From: an uncultured Ferrovibrio sp.
GTDB taxonomy: Bacteria; Pseudomonadota; Alphaproteobacteria; Ferrovibrionales; Ferrovibrionaceae
Direction: 5' to 3'
DNA: 64,000 nucleotides
NCBI RefSeq assembly: GCF_937960835.1
Contig: NZ_CALGPC010000006.1
Location: forward strand, 186,001-250,000
Shown here: one piece after another, positions 1 to 7,725 of the stretch
How the letters are laid out: the number at the start of each line of letters is the position of its first letter
Numbering within the stretch: the first letter of the stretch is position 1
The notes under the pieces: model-generated
The model's database searches: none
Seen by the model: the letters and a program-made list of their open reading frames with translations, nothing else
What the model was told of the DNA's origin: nothing
Position numbers and translations under genes: made by a program

Positions 1-376
1 CGGCCACCACGACGAACACGGTCTTGAACAGATCGGCCGGTGCATAGCGTGCGATCACTCCGCCGGCAATGACGCCCAGCACCACCGGCACCGCCCATAT
101 CTTCACGATCGACATGTCGACCATGCCCTTGCGGCGATGCGCGTTGAAGGAGCGGATCGATGTCGGGATGATGACCGCCAGCGATGTGCCGACGCATAAC
201 GGCATGCGCACCGGCTCGGGCACCGAAATGGCGATGAACAGCTCATACAGCACCGGCACGATCACCGCGCCGCCGCCAACGCCGAACACGCCGGCCAGAA
301 TGCCGGTCACGGCACCGGCCACCAGCAGGGCGATGGCAAGGAAGATCAGTTCAGAAAGGGGGATGCCGAATATCAT
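1..376 (-). CDS. TauE/SafE family sulfite exporter-like permease (partial, C-terminus outside window)
   Basis: The reverse strand reads an open frame from ATG at 376 to the window edge, giving 125 codons of the N-terminus. It begins MIFGIPLSELIFLAIALLVA and continues with a glycine-rich stretch (GVFGVGGGAVIVPVLY) that is the hallmark first repeat of TauE/SafE anion permeases. A second hydrophobic segment follows (IWAVPVVLGVIAGGVIARY). The family are inner-membrane proteins of 7-8 helices moving sulfite, sulfoacetate or related anions; the substrate cannot be told here. It is divergent from the DUF938 gene. The rest of the gene lies outside the window. Confidence 0.85.
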   Translation of the reverse strand, partial: MIFGIPLSELIFLAIALLVAGAVTGILAGVFGVGGGAVIVPVLYELFIAISVPEPVRMPLCVGTSLAVIIPTSIRSFNAHRRKGMVDMSIVKIWAVPVVLGVIAGGVIARYAPADLFKTVFVVVA

Positions 377-619
377 GGGTCTGAAGCGGGCCTGACGGAT
401 CGCGGGCCGATCCGTGCCGCGCGAATTTCAAGGGGGATGCGGAACGATCCTTGCGGACCGGTCCTACTGTCATCGTGGATTGGGGCGGTGTTGTAAAGAG
501 TTACAGATGTCGTCCGGCCCGGCAGGCAGGCCTTTCGGCTGCGCGCTTTGGTGATTAGGATGAAACCGGTTCTCATCCCACGCATTCATTGCGCTGCAAT
601 ATCATGTCATGAGGTTCCG

Positions 620-1240
620 GTGACCGAGATCGCCAATCGTCCCCATGCACCGGCCACCTTGCGCAATCGCGAACCGATCCTCAAAGCCTTGCGCGGCATC
701 CTGCCGTCATCGGGATTGCTGCTGGAAATCGCCAGCGGCACGGGCGAGCATGCGGCCTATATCGCGCCGCGCCTGGCGGAGAGCTGGATCTGGCAGCCAA
801 GCGAGCCTTCACCGGACGCATTGCCTGTCATTGATGCCTATGCGGCTGAAAGCGACAATCCAGGCCGCATTCGTCCAGCCATTTTTCTCGATGTGCAGGC
901 CGATCCCTGGCCGCTCGATCATGCCGATGCGGTTTTTTGTGCGAACATGATTCACATTGCGCCCTGGCGCGCGGCGGAAGGTCTGTTCCGCGGCGCGTCT
1001 GGCATTTTGGCGACGCCCGCGCCGCTCATCCTTTACGGCCCCTTCAAGCGCGATGGCGCGCATACCGCGCCATCCAATGCCGCCTTCGACGACAGCCTGA
1101 AGGCCCGCAATCCCGAATGGGGCGTGCGCTGCCTGGACCGCGAGGTCACGCCGCTTGCGCAGAGGCACGGTTTCGCGCGGACCGAGATTGTCCCGATGCC
1201 GGCGAATAATCTTGTCGTCGTGTTTCGCAAGACGGCTTAG
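620..1240 (+). CDS. DUF938 family SAM-dependent methyltransferase-like protein
   Basis: The product is about 206 residues. It opens with RNREPILKALRGILP and the glycine motif LEIASGTGEHAAYIAPRL, which match the DUF938 family of Rossmann-fold methyltransferases; motif I of the SAM site is visible. Later parts, ANMIHIAPW and LILYGPFKRDG, are also typical. I chose GTG at 620 because a GAGG sequence sits 6-7 bases upstream and the family starts near this point. The frame stays open to a TTG at 548, but that extension does not resemble the family. The substrate of DUF938 is not established. Confidence 0.85.
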   Translation: MTEIANRPHAPATLRNREPILKALRGILPSSGLLLEIASGTGEHAAYIAPRLAESWIWQPSEPSPDALPVIDAYAAESDNPGRIRPAIFLDVQADPWPLDHADAVFCANMIHIAPWRAAEGLFRGASGILATPAPLILYGPFKRDGAHTAPSNAAFDDSLKARNPEWGVRCLDREVTPLAQRHGFARTEIVPMPANNLVVVFRKTA

Positions 1241-1411
1241 GCGGCCACGCCTTTTCTCATCCTTCCATCGCCACACTTCGCGCGTCCCGCCTGGGCCGAC
1301 TTGATGCCCCATGTACTTTATATGTTCTCAAAGATTCAGGGAAGCAGCCATGGACGGACCTCAGGACAGGGCGGCCGGGGCGACGCCGCATGCGGAGCCA
1401 AGGCCAGGCCG

Positions 1412-1450
1412 AAGCGGTTCCCCAAGCATGAAGCGACGTTCCCCAAGCAT
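1412..1450. repeat. Two-copy tandem duplication of about 20 bp
   Basis: The sequence AAGCG..GTTCCCCAAGCAT occurs twice in a row; the shared 13 bp core GTTCCCCAAGCAT is at 1417-1429 and 1438-1450. It sits just before the HTH-like relic, so it may be part of the same decayed element. Confidence 0.6.
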
Positions 1451-1452
1451 AT

Positions 1453-1555
1453 CGACTAAAAAAACGCGCCATCCAGATGCTGGCCGGGGGACAGATGCCG
1501 GCAGCGGTTGCGAAGGCTTGGGGATTCCGGATGAGCTGCTCTGACGCCTTCTTTA
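1453..1555 (+). pseudogene. Possible relic of a transposase/resolvase-type helix-turn-helix
   Basis: In the frame that reads CTA AAA AAA CGC from 1456, the translation contains RAIQMLAGGQMPAAVAKAWG. This resembles the helix-turn-helix opening of many transposases and resolvases (alternating Leu/Ala helices, A-x-x-x-A-x-x-W/L-G). The frame has no sensible start and closes within about 15 codons, so if it is real it is a fragment. The match is by eye only and could be chance. Confidence 0.25.
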
Positions 1556-1720
1556 AACCGGCAAGCATTTCCGCATCCTGACGTCCTGATCTGTCAGGCA
1601 GCACGCGCTGGCGCCTGCTGCAGATAGCATTGCGCGTGGACGAGGCTGCGCTTCAAAAAAAACTGGCGTGGCGGCCGGATAAACGCTCCGGCGGAATGCG
1701 CGGAAAGCGGCGGGAAGAAA

Positions 1721-1795
1721 AATGGATGAAAATGGATCGAAATGGACTGAACGGTCACGAATGGACTGAAACGAATTCAGATGGGTCCAGACGGA
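1721..1795. repeat. Degenerate 10-bp-phased ATGGA repeat
   Basis: ATGGA recurs at 1722, 1732, 1742 and 1761, with ATGGG at 1781 and CGG variants in phase between them. The spacing is close to one DNA helical turn. No good coding frame explains it. A comparable TGG-phased array is present at 57481-57580. Confidence 0.55.
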
Positions 1796-2079
1796 CATCA
1801 ATGAGCGAAATCGATCACCGGCGGATGAAACGGCTCGCAGCGGTCACAAACGGAATGCGGTGATCGAAAACGGATTAACCCGAACGGCTAGCCGCCGTGG
1901 CAACAGCTTGGTCACGGGTATTGACCGATCCGCTGTGGAATCATGCGTCATGTCACATCTTTATCCTGTCTGCATTTACTCTTGTCACAGCGCTCTATGT
2001 CTTGTGCCGCTCACCCAGTCTTTCCATTTCAGGCTGTTCGTTGATCCGCGCCCGTAAGAAGCGCCCTCAGGAGATACCG

Positions 2080-3213
2080 ATGCGATCCGCCGTCATTGCC
2101 TTCCTTGCCGGTCTGGCCTGCCTTGCGCCGTCCGCGATGATTGCGCCCGTCCAGGCCCAGCAGAGCCAGACCATCCGCACGCAGGAAGCCACTGTCCGCG
2201 CCGTGACGGTCGCCAAGGGATTGGAAAATCCCTGGGGTTTCGCTTTCCTGCCCGATGGCCGCATCCTGGTCACCGAGCGGCCGGGCCGCATGCGTCTGAT
2301 CGGCAAGGACGGCAAGCTGTCGGCGCCTGTGGAAGGCGTGCCGGAAGTTTTCGCGCAGGGCCAGGGCGGTTTGCTGGACGTGCGGCTCGATCCCGATTTC
2401 ACCACCAACCGCACGCTCTACTTCACCTATGCCGAGCCCGGCGATGGCGGTGCCTCGACGGCGCTGGCCAGCGCGCGCCTGATGGACAACCGGCTGGAAA
2501 CCGTGAAGGTGCTGTTCCGCCAGCAGCCGAAGCTGGGCGGCGGCAATCATTTCGGCAGCCGCGTGGTGATCGGCGGCGACGGCATGCTGTGGCTTGGCCT
2601 CGGCGAACGCTTCCGCTTCGACCCGGCGCAGGATCTGAGCAATCATCTCGGCAAGGTGATCCGGCTGGAAAAAGACGGCCGCGTGCCTCCCGACAATCCT
2701 TTCGTCGGCCGCAACGATGCGCAGCCGGAAATCTGGTCCTACGGCCATCGCAACATCCAGGGCATGGCGGTGCATCCGGGCACGGGCGTCGTCTGGCTGA
2801 ACGAGCATGGGGCGCGCGGCGGCGACGAGATCAACATTCCCGAGAAGGGCAAGAATTACGGCTGGCCGGTCATTGCCTATGGCGTGCATTACTCGGGCGA
2901 GAAGATCGGCATCGGCACCGAGGCGCCGGGCATGGAGCAGCCGATATTCTACTGGGACCCCTCGATCGCGCCGTCGGGCATGGCCTTCTATACCGGCGAC
3001 AAGATTCCCGCCTGGAAGGGCAATGTCTTCATCGGCTCGCTGAAATTCGGCGCGGTCTATCGCATCATTCTCGACGGCACGCGCGTCACCGGTCAGGAGA
3101 AGATCGATATCGGCGACGATATCCGCGACGTGCGCCAGGGGCCGGACGATCTGCTTTATCTTGCCACCGCCGGGTCGGACGGCCGCATCATCCGGCTCGA
3201 ACCCACCCGCTGA
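2080..3213 (+). CDS. PQQ-dependent sugar dehydrogenase (soluble aldose/sorbosone dehydrogenase family), exported
   Basis: The product is 377 residues. ATG at 2080 is preceded by CAGGAG with 6 bases between, and it opens a clear signal peptide ending in PVQAQ near residue 28, so the enzyme is expected in the periplasm. The mature part carries the six-bladed beta-propeller signatures of the GSDH/YliI (Asd) family: NPWGFAFLPDGRILVTERPG, GGLLDVRLDPDF, GNHFGSRVVIGGDGMLW, YGHRNIQGMAVHPGTG, and the conserved NEHGARGGDEIN stretch. These enzymes oxidise aldose sugars using PQQ. I see no PQQ biosynthesis genes here. The frame is open upstream to 1897, but that would bury the signal peptide. Confidence 0.9.
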   Translation: MRSAVIAFLAGLACLAPSAMIAPVQAQQSQTIRTQEATVRAVTVAKGLENPWGFAFLPDGRILVTERPGRMRLIGKDGKLSAPVEGVPEVFAQGQGGLLDVRLDPDFTTNRTLYFTYAEPGDGGASTALASARLMDNRLETVKVLFRQQPKLGGGNHFGSRVVIGGDGMLWLGLGERFRFDPAQDLSNHLGKVIRLEKDGRVPPDNPFVGRNDAQPEIWSYGHRNIQGMAVHPGTGVVWLNEHGARGGDEINIPEKGKNYGWPVIAYGVHYSGEKIGIGTEAPGMEQPIFYWDPSIAPSGMAFYTGDKIPAWKGNVFIGSLKFGAVYRIILDGTRVTGQEKIDIGDDIRDVRQGPDDLLYLATAGSDGRIIRLEPTR

Positions 3214-3253
3214 ATTTCAGTGCGGATTCCGGCAGGGACTGAACTGACCTGCG

Positions 3254-4117
3254 TCAGCCCATCTCGCCGGTATGGGTATTGTAGTTGTTGATGATCCGGT
3301 GCAGCACGTCGAGCATGTTGCGCTGGATCGGGTCCTGGCCGTTGAGGATCAGGGTCAGCGCGACGCGCGTGATGCCCAGCTTGGCGGCCACCTGGTCGAT
3401 GGTGATGCCGCGCGCGCGGCAGGCATAGTTGACCTGGTCGAAGGAACCCTTGTCGAGGAAGACGCGGCCCCAGTTGTCCCTGCCGGTCAGGCGGATCGGC
3501 TTGATCTCGGCAACGGGCGGCGTGGCCGCCGTTCTGCGCGCGGCCGGGGTTGCCGCAGCCGCCGGGCGCGGGGCTGCGACGCGCTGCACAGGACGGCGCT
3601 GCTGCTCGGGTTCGGGTTCGAAGACTTCAAGCTGCGGTGCCTGTGCCATCAGATGCTCCAGCATCTTGCGCATGTGCTCCAGCAGGCTGTTGGCGGTGCC
3701 GTCGGCCTCGGGGCCGTCGATCAGCAGGCCGTTCAGTTCTTCCAGGCGCTTGATACGCGTGGCGAAGAATTCGCGGGCGCCGAAGGGCAGGGCGGCGCGG
3801 CTATCGATCAGGTTTTCGAGATAGCTCTGACCGACATCGAGCTCCATCTTGAGGATCTTGGCGCGGATCTGCGCGACATAGCGGCGCAACTCCTCGCGCC
3901 GGCCGGTTTTGAGCACCGACAGCCGGCCTTCGGCCATTTCGGCGGCCTGATGGAAATCGTCCACGAGTGAGGCGAACTTGCGAAAGCTTGCAACCGTCGC
4001 CCGCTTCTCGTCGGGATCCTCGGTGAACTTGAAGATCTGCATCGCGCGTTGCTCGATGCGCGACACCAGTTCGTTCGCTTCCTGATTATGCGCGTGGTTA
4101 TCTTTTTCGGTAATCAT
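3254..4117 (-). CDS. Unrecognised protein: alpha-helical N-terminal half, Pro/Ala linker, C-terminal XRE-like HTH
   Basis: I do not recognise a named family. The 287-residue product has a charged, probably helical N-terminal part (1-165, possible coiled coil), a Pro/Ala/Arg-rich linker (about 168-205), then a compact C-terminal domain (about 215-287). The stretch GITIDQVAAKLGITRVALTL is a clear helix-turn-helix of the Cro/C1 type. There is no receiver or ligand domain. Two inverted repeats lie 23-69 bases upstream of the ATG at 4117, consistent with autoregulation or control by another factor. It stands between the sugar dehydrogenase (convergent) and the aminotransferase (same strand). Confidence 0.8.
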   Translation of the reverse strand: MITEKDNHAHNQEANELVSRIEQRAMQIFKFTEDPDEKRATVASFRKFASLVDDFHQAAEMAEGRLSVLKTGRREELRRYVAQIRAKILKMELDVGQSYLENLIDSRAALPFGAREFFATRIKRLEELNGLLIDGPEADGTANSLLEHMRKMLEHLMAQAPQLEVFEPEPEQQRRPVQRVAAPRPAAAATPAARRTAATPPVAEIKPIRLTGRDNWGRVFLDKGSFDQVNYACRARGITIDQVAAKLGITRVALTLILNGQDPIQRNMLDVLHRIINNYNTHTGEMG

Positions 4118-4139
4118 CCGACACAGTGTCTCGGCTCAT

Positions 4140-4186
4140 GGTTACCTTAAGCTTAACACGGGGTCAGAATACCGTAACCTTACGGT
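4140..4186. promoter_or_regulatory. Cluster of inverted repeats upstream of the HTH protein gene
   Basis: Within this AT-richer gap I see a perfect 10 bp palindrome TTAAGCTTAA (4147-4156), a perfect inverted repeat ACCGTAA-CC-TTACGGT (4171-4186), and the pair GGTTAC (4140-4145) / GTAACC (4174-4179). All lie just upstream of the minus-strand gene starting at 4117, where its promoter must be. Operator function is inferred. Confidence 0.5.
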
Positions 4187-4224
4187 TGTGTCCGATCAGG
4201 AAAAACTGTGGAAAACTAAGTGAT

Positions 4225-5622
4225 CTACACCTTTTGGCGCAGGCCCTCGCGCTCGACCAGTGCCGCCGTGCGCTCCAGCGCCCGCTCGAAACGGTCGAAC
4301 ATCTCATCGATCTCGCTTTCGGTGATGATCATCGGCGGGCAGAAGGCCATGCTGTCGCCGGCCACGGCACGCTGGATCAGGCCTTCTTCCTGCGCAAAGG
4401 CCATGCAGGCGGCGCCGACGCCGGCCGATGGCGCAAAGGCGCGCTTCGTCGCTTTATCGGCAACCAGTTCGACCGCGCCGATGAGGCCGATGCCGCGCGT
4501 CTCGCCGACCAGCGGATGATCGTTCAGCGTCTTCAGCCGCGCCTGGAAGCGGGGGCTGACGCGGTTCACATGGCCGAGGATGTCGCGCTCCTCGTAGATC
4601 TGCAGCGCGCGCACAGCCACTGCGGCAGAGACCGGATGGCCGCCATAGGTGAAGCCGTGACCGAAGGTGCCGATCTTGCCGGAATTGTCGCGGATCACGT
4701 TGTAGACCTGTTCGGGCACCAGCACGGCGGAGATCGGAAGATAGGCGCCCGAGAGCTGCTTGGCGCAGGACACGAAGTCAGGCTTGTAATCCAGCGCTTC
4801 CGCGCCCCACATCCTGCCGGTGCGCCCGAAGCCGCAGATCACCTCGTCCGAGATGCTGAGCACGTCGTGCTTCTTCAGCACCTGCTGGATCGCGGGATAG
4901 TAGCCTTTCGGCGGCACGATCACGCCGCCTGCGCCCATCACCGGCTCGGCGAAGAAGGCGGCGATGGTGTCGGCGCCTTCCGCTTCGATGAAGGCGTCCA
5001 GATTGCGCGCCAGCCGCGCGACGAAATCGGCCTCGCTCTCGCCCGGCTCGGCGTTGCGGTAATAATGCGGGCAGTCGACATGCTTGATGCCCGCGATCGG
5101 CAGGTCGAAGTCGCGCTGGTTGGCCGGCAGACCGGTCAGGCTCGCGGTGGCAACCGTAACCCCGTGATAGCCGCGCATGCGCGACAGGATCGTCTTCTTC
5201 TGCAGCTTGCCGCGCGCGTTGTTGTAATACCAGATCAGCTTGATCAGCGTGTCGTTCGCCGCCGAGCCGCCTTCGGCGAAGAAGACCTTGCCGACCGGAA
5301 CCGGGCTCAGCGCCTTCAGCTTCTCCGCCAGTTCGATCACCGGCGGCGTCGTCTTGTGGCCGAAGCCGTGATAGAAAGGCAGCTTGCGCATCTGCTCGAC
5401 GGCGGCATCGATCAGCGCCGCTTCGCTGAAGCCAAGCCCAGCGCACCACAGGCCGGCCAGGCCCTCGATATATTCCTTGCCCTGATCGTCATAGACATAG
5501 ATGCCCTTGCCGCGCTCGATCACCAGCGGACCGGCGGTCTCGTGCTTCACCAGATTGGTATAGGGGTGCAGCACATGGGCAATGTCGCGGGCGGCGAGGG
5601 AATTGGGCAATTGCACGGTCAT
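4225..5622 (-). CDS. Class III (omega-type) PLP-dependent aminotransferase
   Basis: The 465-residue product matches class III aminotransferases acting on omega-amino acids, putrescine or beta-alanine with pyruvate. Visible features are the N-terminal HPYTNLVKHETAGPLVIERG, GLWCAGLGF, the PLP phosphate-binding GGSAANDTLIKL, RGYHGVT, the SISDEVICGFGRTG segment with the PLP-contacting Asp, and the Schiff-base Lys in SCAKQLSGAYLP. ATG at 5622 follows a strong CGGAGGA sequence. Substrate cannot be fixed from sequence; there is no catabolic operon around it. Confidence 0.9.
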   Translation of the reverse strand: MTVQLPNSLAARDIAHVLHPYTNLVKHETAGPLVIERGKGIYVYDDQGKEYIEGLAGLWCAGLGFSEAALIDAAVEQMRKLPFYHGFGHKTTPPVIELAEKLKALSPVPVGKVFFAEGGSAANDTLIKLIWYYNNARGKLQKKTILSRMRGYHGVTVATASLTGLPANQRDFDLPIAGIKHVDCPHYYRNAEPGESEADFVARLARNLDAFIEAEGADTIAAFFAEPVMGAGGVIVPPKGYYPAIQQVLKKHDVLSISDEVICGFGRTGRMWGAEALDYKPDFVSCAKQLSGAYLPISAVLVPEQVYNVIRDNSGKIGTFGHGFTYGGHPVSAAVAVRALQIYEERDILGHVNRVSPRFQARLKTLNDHPLVGETRGIGLIGAVELVADKATKRAFAPSAGVGAACMAFAQEEGLIQRAVAGDSMAFCPPMIITESEIDEMFDRFERALERTAALVEREGLRQKV

Positions 5623-5739
5623 GGCATCCTCCGGAGCGGACCCTCAGTAGACGGCGAAAAAACCGTCCTGTCAAAACTCCGGCGGAACATCCTCCGGATC
5701 GGCCTATCCGGTCTCGGCTCGGCTGGCTAAAGTTTCTGG

Positions 5740-6675
5740 ATGCTGCATCCGAACGTAACCCTGACATCGCCGGCCGACGGCATCCAGCTGCAAGGCTATG
5801 AATGGCTGCCTGCGGGCACTGCGCCACGAGCCGTCGTGCTGATCGCCCATGGCATGGCCGAACATGCCGGCCGCTATGCCCGTTTCGCCGAAGCCCTGAA
5901 CGCTGCGGGCTTCGCCGCTTACGGCTTTGACCATCGCGGCCACGGCCATACGGCCCAAAGCGCCAAGGAACTGGGGCATTTCGCCGACCGCGACGGCTGG
6001 AACCGCGCGGTTGCCGATCTGGCTGCGGCCGGAGAACTGGCACTGTTGCGCCATCCAGGCCTGCCGCTGCTGCTGTTCGGACATTCCATGGGCTCCTTCA
6101 TGGCCCAGCAGTTCCTCTATCAGCATGGCGCGCGGCTGAGCGGCTGCGTGCTCTGCGGCTCGAACGGCAAGCCGCCGGCGATTGCCGCGTTCGGACGGCT
6201 GTTTGCGCGCTTCGAGCGGTTCAGGCTCGGCAAGCGCGGCATCAGCATTCCGATCCATGTCATGTCGTTCGGCGCCTTTAACAAGCGCTTCCAGCCGAGG
6301 CGGACCGATTTCGACTGGCTCTCAAGCGATCCGGCCGAGGTCGACAAATACATCGCCGATCCGTTCTGCGGCTTTCCGCTGACCGTGCAGTCCTGGATCG
6401 ACCTGCTCGACGGACTGGATGCGATGGCGCAGCCGGCCAATCAGGCGCGCATTCCAAAGCATCTGCCGGTCTACATCATCGCCGGCCGGCACGACCCGGT
6501 TTCCGGCGGCGGCAGGGGATTGCAGCAGCTGATCGAAGCCTATCGCGCCGCCGGCCTTACGCATGTGCACAGCAAGTTCTATCCGGAAGCGCGCCACGAA
6601 TTGCTGAACGAGATCAACCGCAATGAAGTTACAGCCGACATCATTGCCTTCTTCGAAAGCTGCCTGCAGCGCTGA
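5740..6675 (+). CDS. Alpha/beta hydrolase of the lysophospholipase / monoacylglycerol lipase type
   Basis: The 311-residue product has the serine hydrolase fold of the PldB/MGLL group: the oxyanion motif HGMAEHAGRY near residue 37, DHRGHGHT near 64, the nucleophile elbow GHSMGS with Ser116, an Asp in AGRHDPVSGGGRG, and the catalytic His in ARHELLNE close to the C-terminus. It lacks a signal peptide, so it is probably cytosolic. It converges with the MarR gene, with 3 bases between stop codons. Confidence 0.88.
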   Translation: MLHPNVTLTSPADGIQLQGYEWLPAGTAPRAVVLIAHGMAEHAGRYARFAEALNAAGFAAYGFDHRGHGHTAQSAKELGHFADRDGWNRAVADLAAAGELALLRHPGLPLLLFGHSMGSFMAQQFLYQHGARLSGCVLCGSNGKPPAIAAFGRLFARFERFRLGKRGISIPIHVMSFGAFNKRFQPRRTDFDWLSSDPAEVDKYIADPFCGFPLTVQSWIDLLDGLDAMAQPANQARIPKHLPVYIIAGRHDPVSGGGRGLQQLIEAYRAAGLTHVHSKFYPEARHELLNEINRNEVTADIIAFFESCLQR

Positions 6676-6678
6676 CGG

Positions 6679-7203
6679 CTATTTGCGTTTCGAGGCGGCG
6701 GCATCTGCATCGCCGGAGCCAGAACCCGGCGCCGGGATGGCCATCACGTTGTCGTAGAGCTTGTGCAGCAGCGACTTGAGCCGGCTGGCTTCCGCCTTGC
6801 TGAAGCCCGACAGCGCCATGCGTTCCAGCTCTTCCGCAGCCGGCGTCAGGTGCGCGGCCAGCGCATCGCCCGCCTTGCTCAGGCGGATGGCGATGGCGCG
6901 GGCATCCTCACTGTCGCGTCCGCGAATGACGAGGCCGCTCGCTTCCAGGCCTGCCACAAGGCGCGAGAGGGTCGAGATTTCGATGCTGGTGCGTTCGGCC
7001 AGCTCGGTCAGCCGCTGGCCATTGCGCTCGCGCAAAGCGGCCAGCACGCGCCAGTCCTGCAGCGACACGCCTTCGCGCCGCAGCGTGGCACCAAAACGCA
7101 TCGCCAGCGACATGCCGGCGCGGTTGATCAGATAGGGAAGGTATTGGTCGAGGCGAAGGGGAGGCGGGACGGCGGGTTCTGCGTTCGGCGGCTTGGCGGC
7201 CAT
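6679..7203 (-). CDS. MarR family transcriptional regulator
   Basis: The 174-residue product carries a winged helix-turn-helix typical of MarR repressors: LQDWRVLAALRERNGQRLTE, the recognition helix ISTLSRLVAGLEASGLV, and the wing RGRDSEDARAIAIRLSKAG. The C-terminus is a charged tail. Such proteins repress nearby genes until an aromatic or phenolic ligand binds. The adjoining genes are a convergent hydrolase and, upstream, the end of the che cluster, so its target is not obvious. Confidence 0.88.
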   Translation of the reverse strand: MAAKPPNAEPAVPPPLRLDQYLPYLINRAGMSLAMRFGATLRREGVSLQDWRVLAALRERNGQRLTELAERTSIEISTLSRLVAGLEASGLVIRGRDSEDARAIAIRLSKAGDALAAHLTPAAEELERMALSGFSKAEASRLKSLLHKLYDNVMAIPAPGSGSGDADAAASKRK

Positions 7204-7223
7204 CGTCCCGTTCCGGATACGGG

Positions 7224-7616
7224 CTATGAGCCGAGCTTGCCGATGACCGCCTCGATCTTCTGCTTCATGGTCGCGGCGTTGAACGGCTTCACAATGTAGT
7301 TGTTAACGCCGGCCTGGATCGCTGTCTTGACCATCTCGGTATCGCGCTGGCCCGTCGCCATGATGAAGGGCATGCGCTTGGTCAGAGGATTGCTGCGGAT
7401 GGTCTTGAGCAGGGTGAGCCCATCCATCCCATCCATGTTCCAGTCGGAAATGATCAGGTCGAACTTGTTGGAGTTCATGGCGACGAGAGCCTCGGCGCCG
7501 TTCTTGGCTTCGACGACATTCTTGATGCCGATTTCCTGCAAGCAGTAGCGGGCAATACCGCGCATGCTCATCTGGTCGTCGACGATCAGTACCCGAAGAG
7601 TGCTGGCCGAAGGCAT
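7224..7616 (-). CDS. CheY-like single-domain response regulator (second of the cluster)
   Basis: The 130-residue product is a bare receiver domain with every active-site residue present: Asp13-Asp14, phospho-acceptor Asp58 in ISDWNMDGMDG, Thr in MATGQ, and Lys in IVKPFNAAT. I chose ATG at 7616 because a GAGGGG sequence lies 7 bases before it; the frame extends 9 codons further without support. It is the last gene of the minus-strand che cluster, after cheB, with a 109-base gap containing an inverted repeat. It may act as the motor-binding CheY or as a phosphate sink. Confidence 0.9.
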   Translation of the reverse strand: MPSASTLRVLIVDDQMSMRGIARYCLQEIGIKNVVEAKNGAEALVAMNSNKFDLIISDWNMDGMDGLTLLKTIRSNPLTKRMPFIMATGQRDTEMVKTAIQAGVNNYIVKPFNAATMKQKIEAVIGKLGS

Positions 7617-7682
7617 ATATTCGCCCCTCGCTGGTCTCCACAACTTACCGGGTTGACCCTCCTGGCTAACCCGGTTTCCTAC

Positions 7683-7720
7683 CTGGATTTTCTATCCCGC
7701 TGTTTAGCCTAAAAATCCAG
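7683..7720. repeat. Inverted repeat between cheB and the distal cheY
   Basis: CTGGATTTT (7683-7691) pairs perfectly with AAAATCCAG (7712-7720), leaving a 20-base loop. It is in the cheB-cheY gap. The stem is weak in G+C for a terminator; it could be a leader hairpin, a processing site that sets different levels of the last gene, or an operator. Confidence 0.4.
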
Positions 7721-7725
7721 TCTTC

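Larger units (their letters stand above)
1241..2079. other. Gene-poor region with short repeats and a possible HTH relic
   Basis: I find no convincing gene in these 839 bases. Short frames at 1311-1544, 1630-1863 and 1860-2057 show no family resemblance. The stretch holds a roughly 20 bp tandem duplication (1412-1450), a reading frame without a start at about 1453-1515 that looks like the start of a transposase or resolvase helix-turn-helix, and a degenerate 10 bp repeat (1721-1795). Base composition is visibly more AT-rich around 1720-1880 than in neighbouring genes. It could be the scar of a lost mobile element. Confidence 0.5.

Noticed and set aside
1311..1544. 77-codon plus-strand frame in the gene-poor region
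   Set aside because: No ribosome site, no similarity, covers the tandem duplication; better explained as non-coding or relic DNA.
1630..1863. 77-codon frame across the 10 bp repeat
   Set aside because: Its residues (repeated MDENGWTE-like stretches) are produced by the repeat itself.
1897..2079. N-terminal extension of the sugar dehydrogenase frame
   Set aside because: The signal peptide and Shine-Dalgarno place the start at 2080; the extension is hydrophobic by chance.
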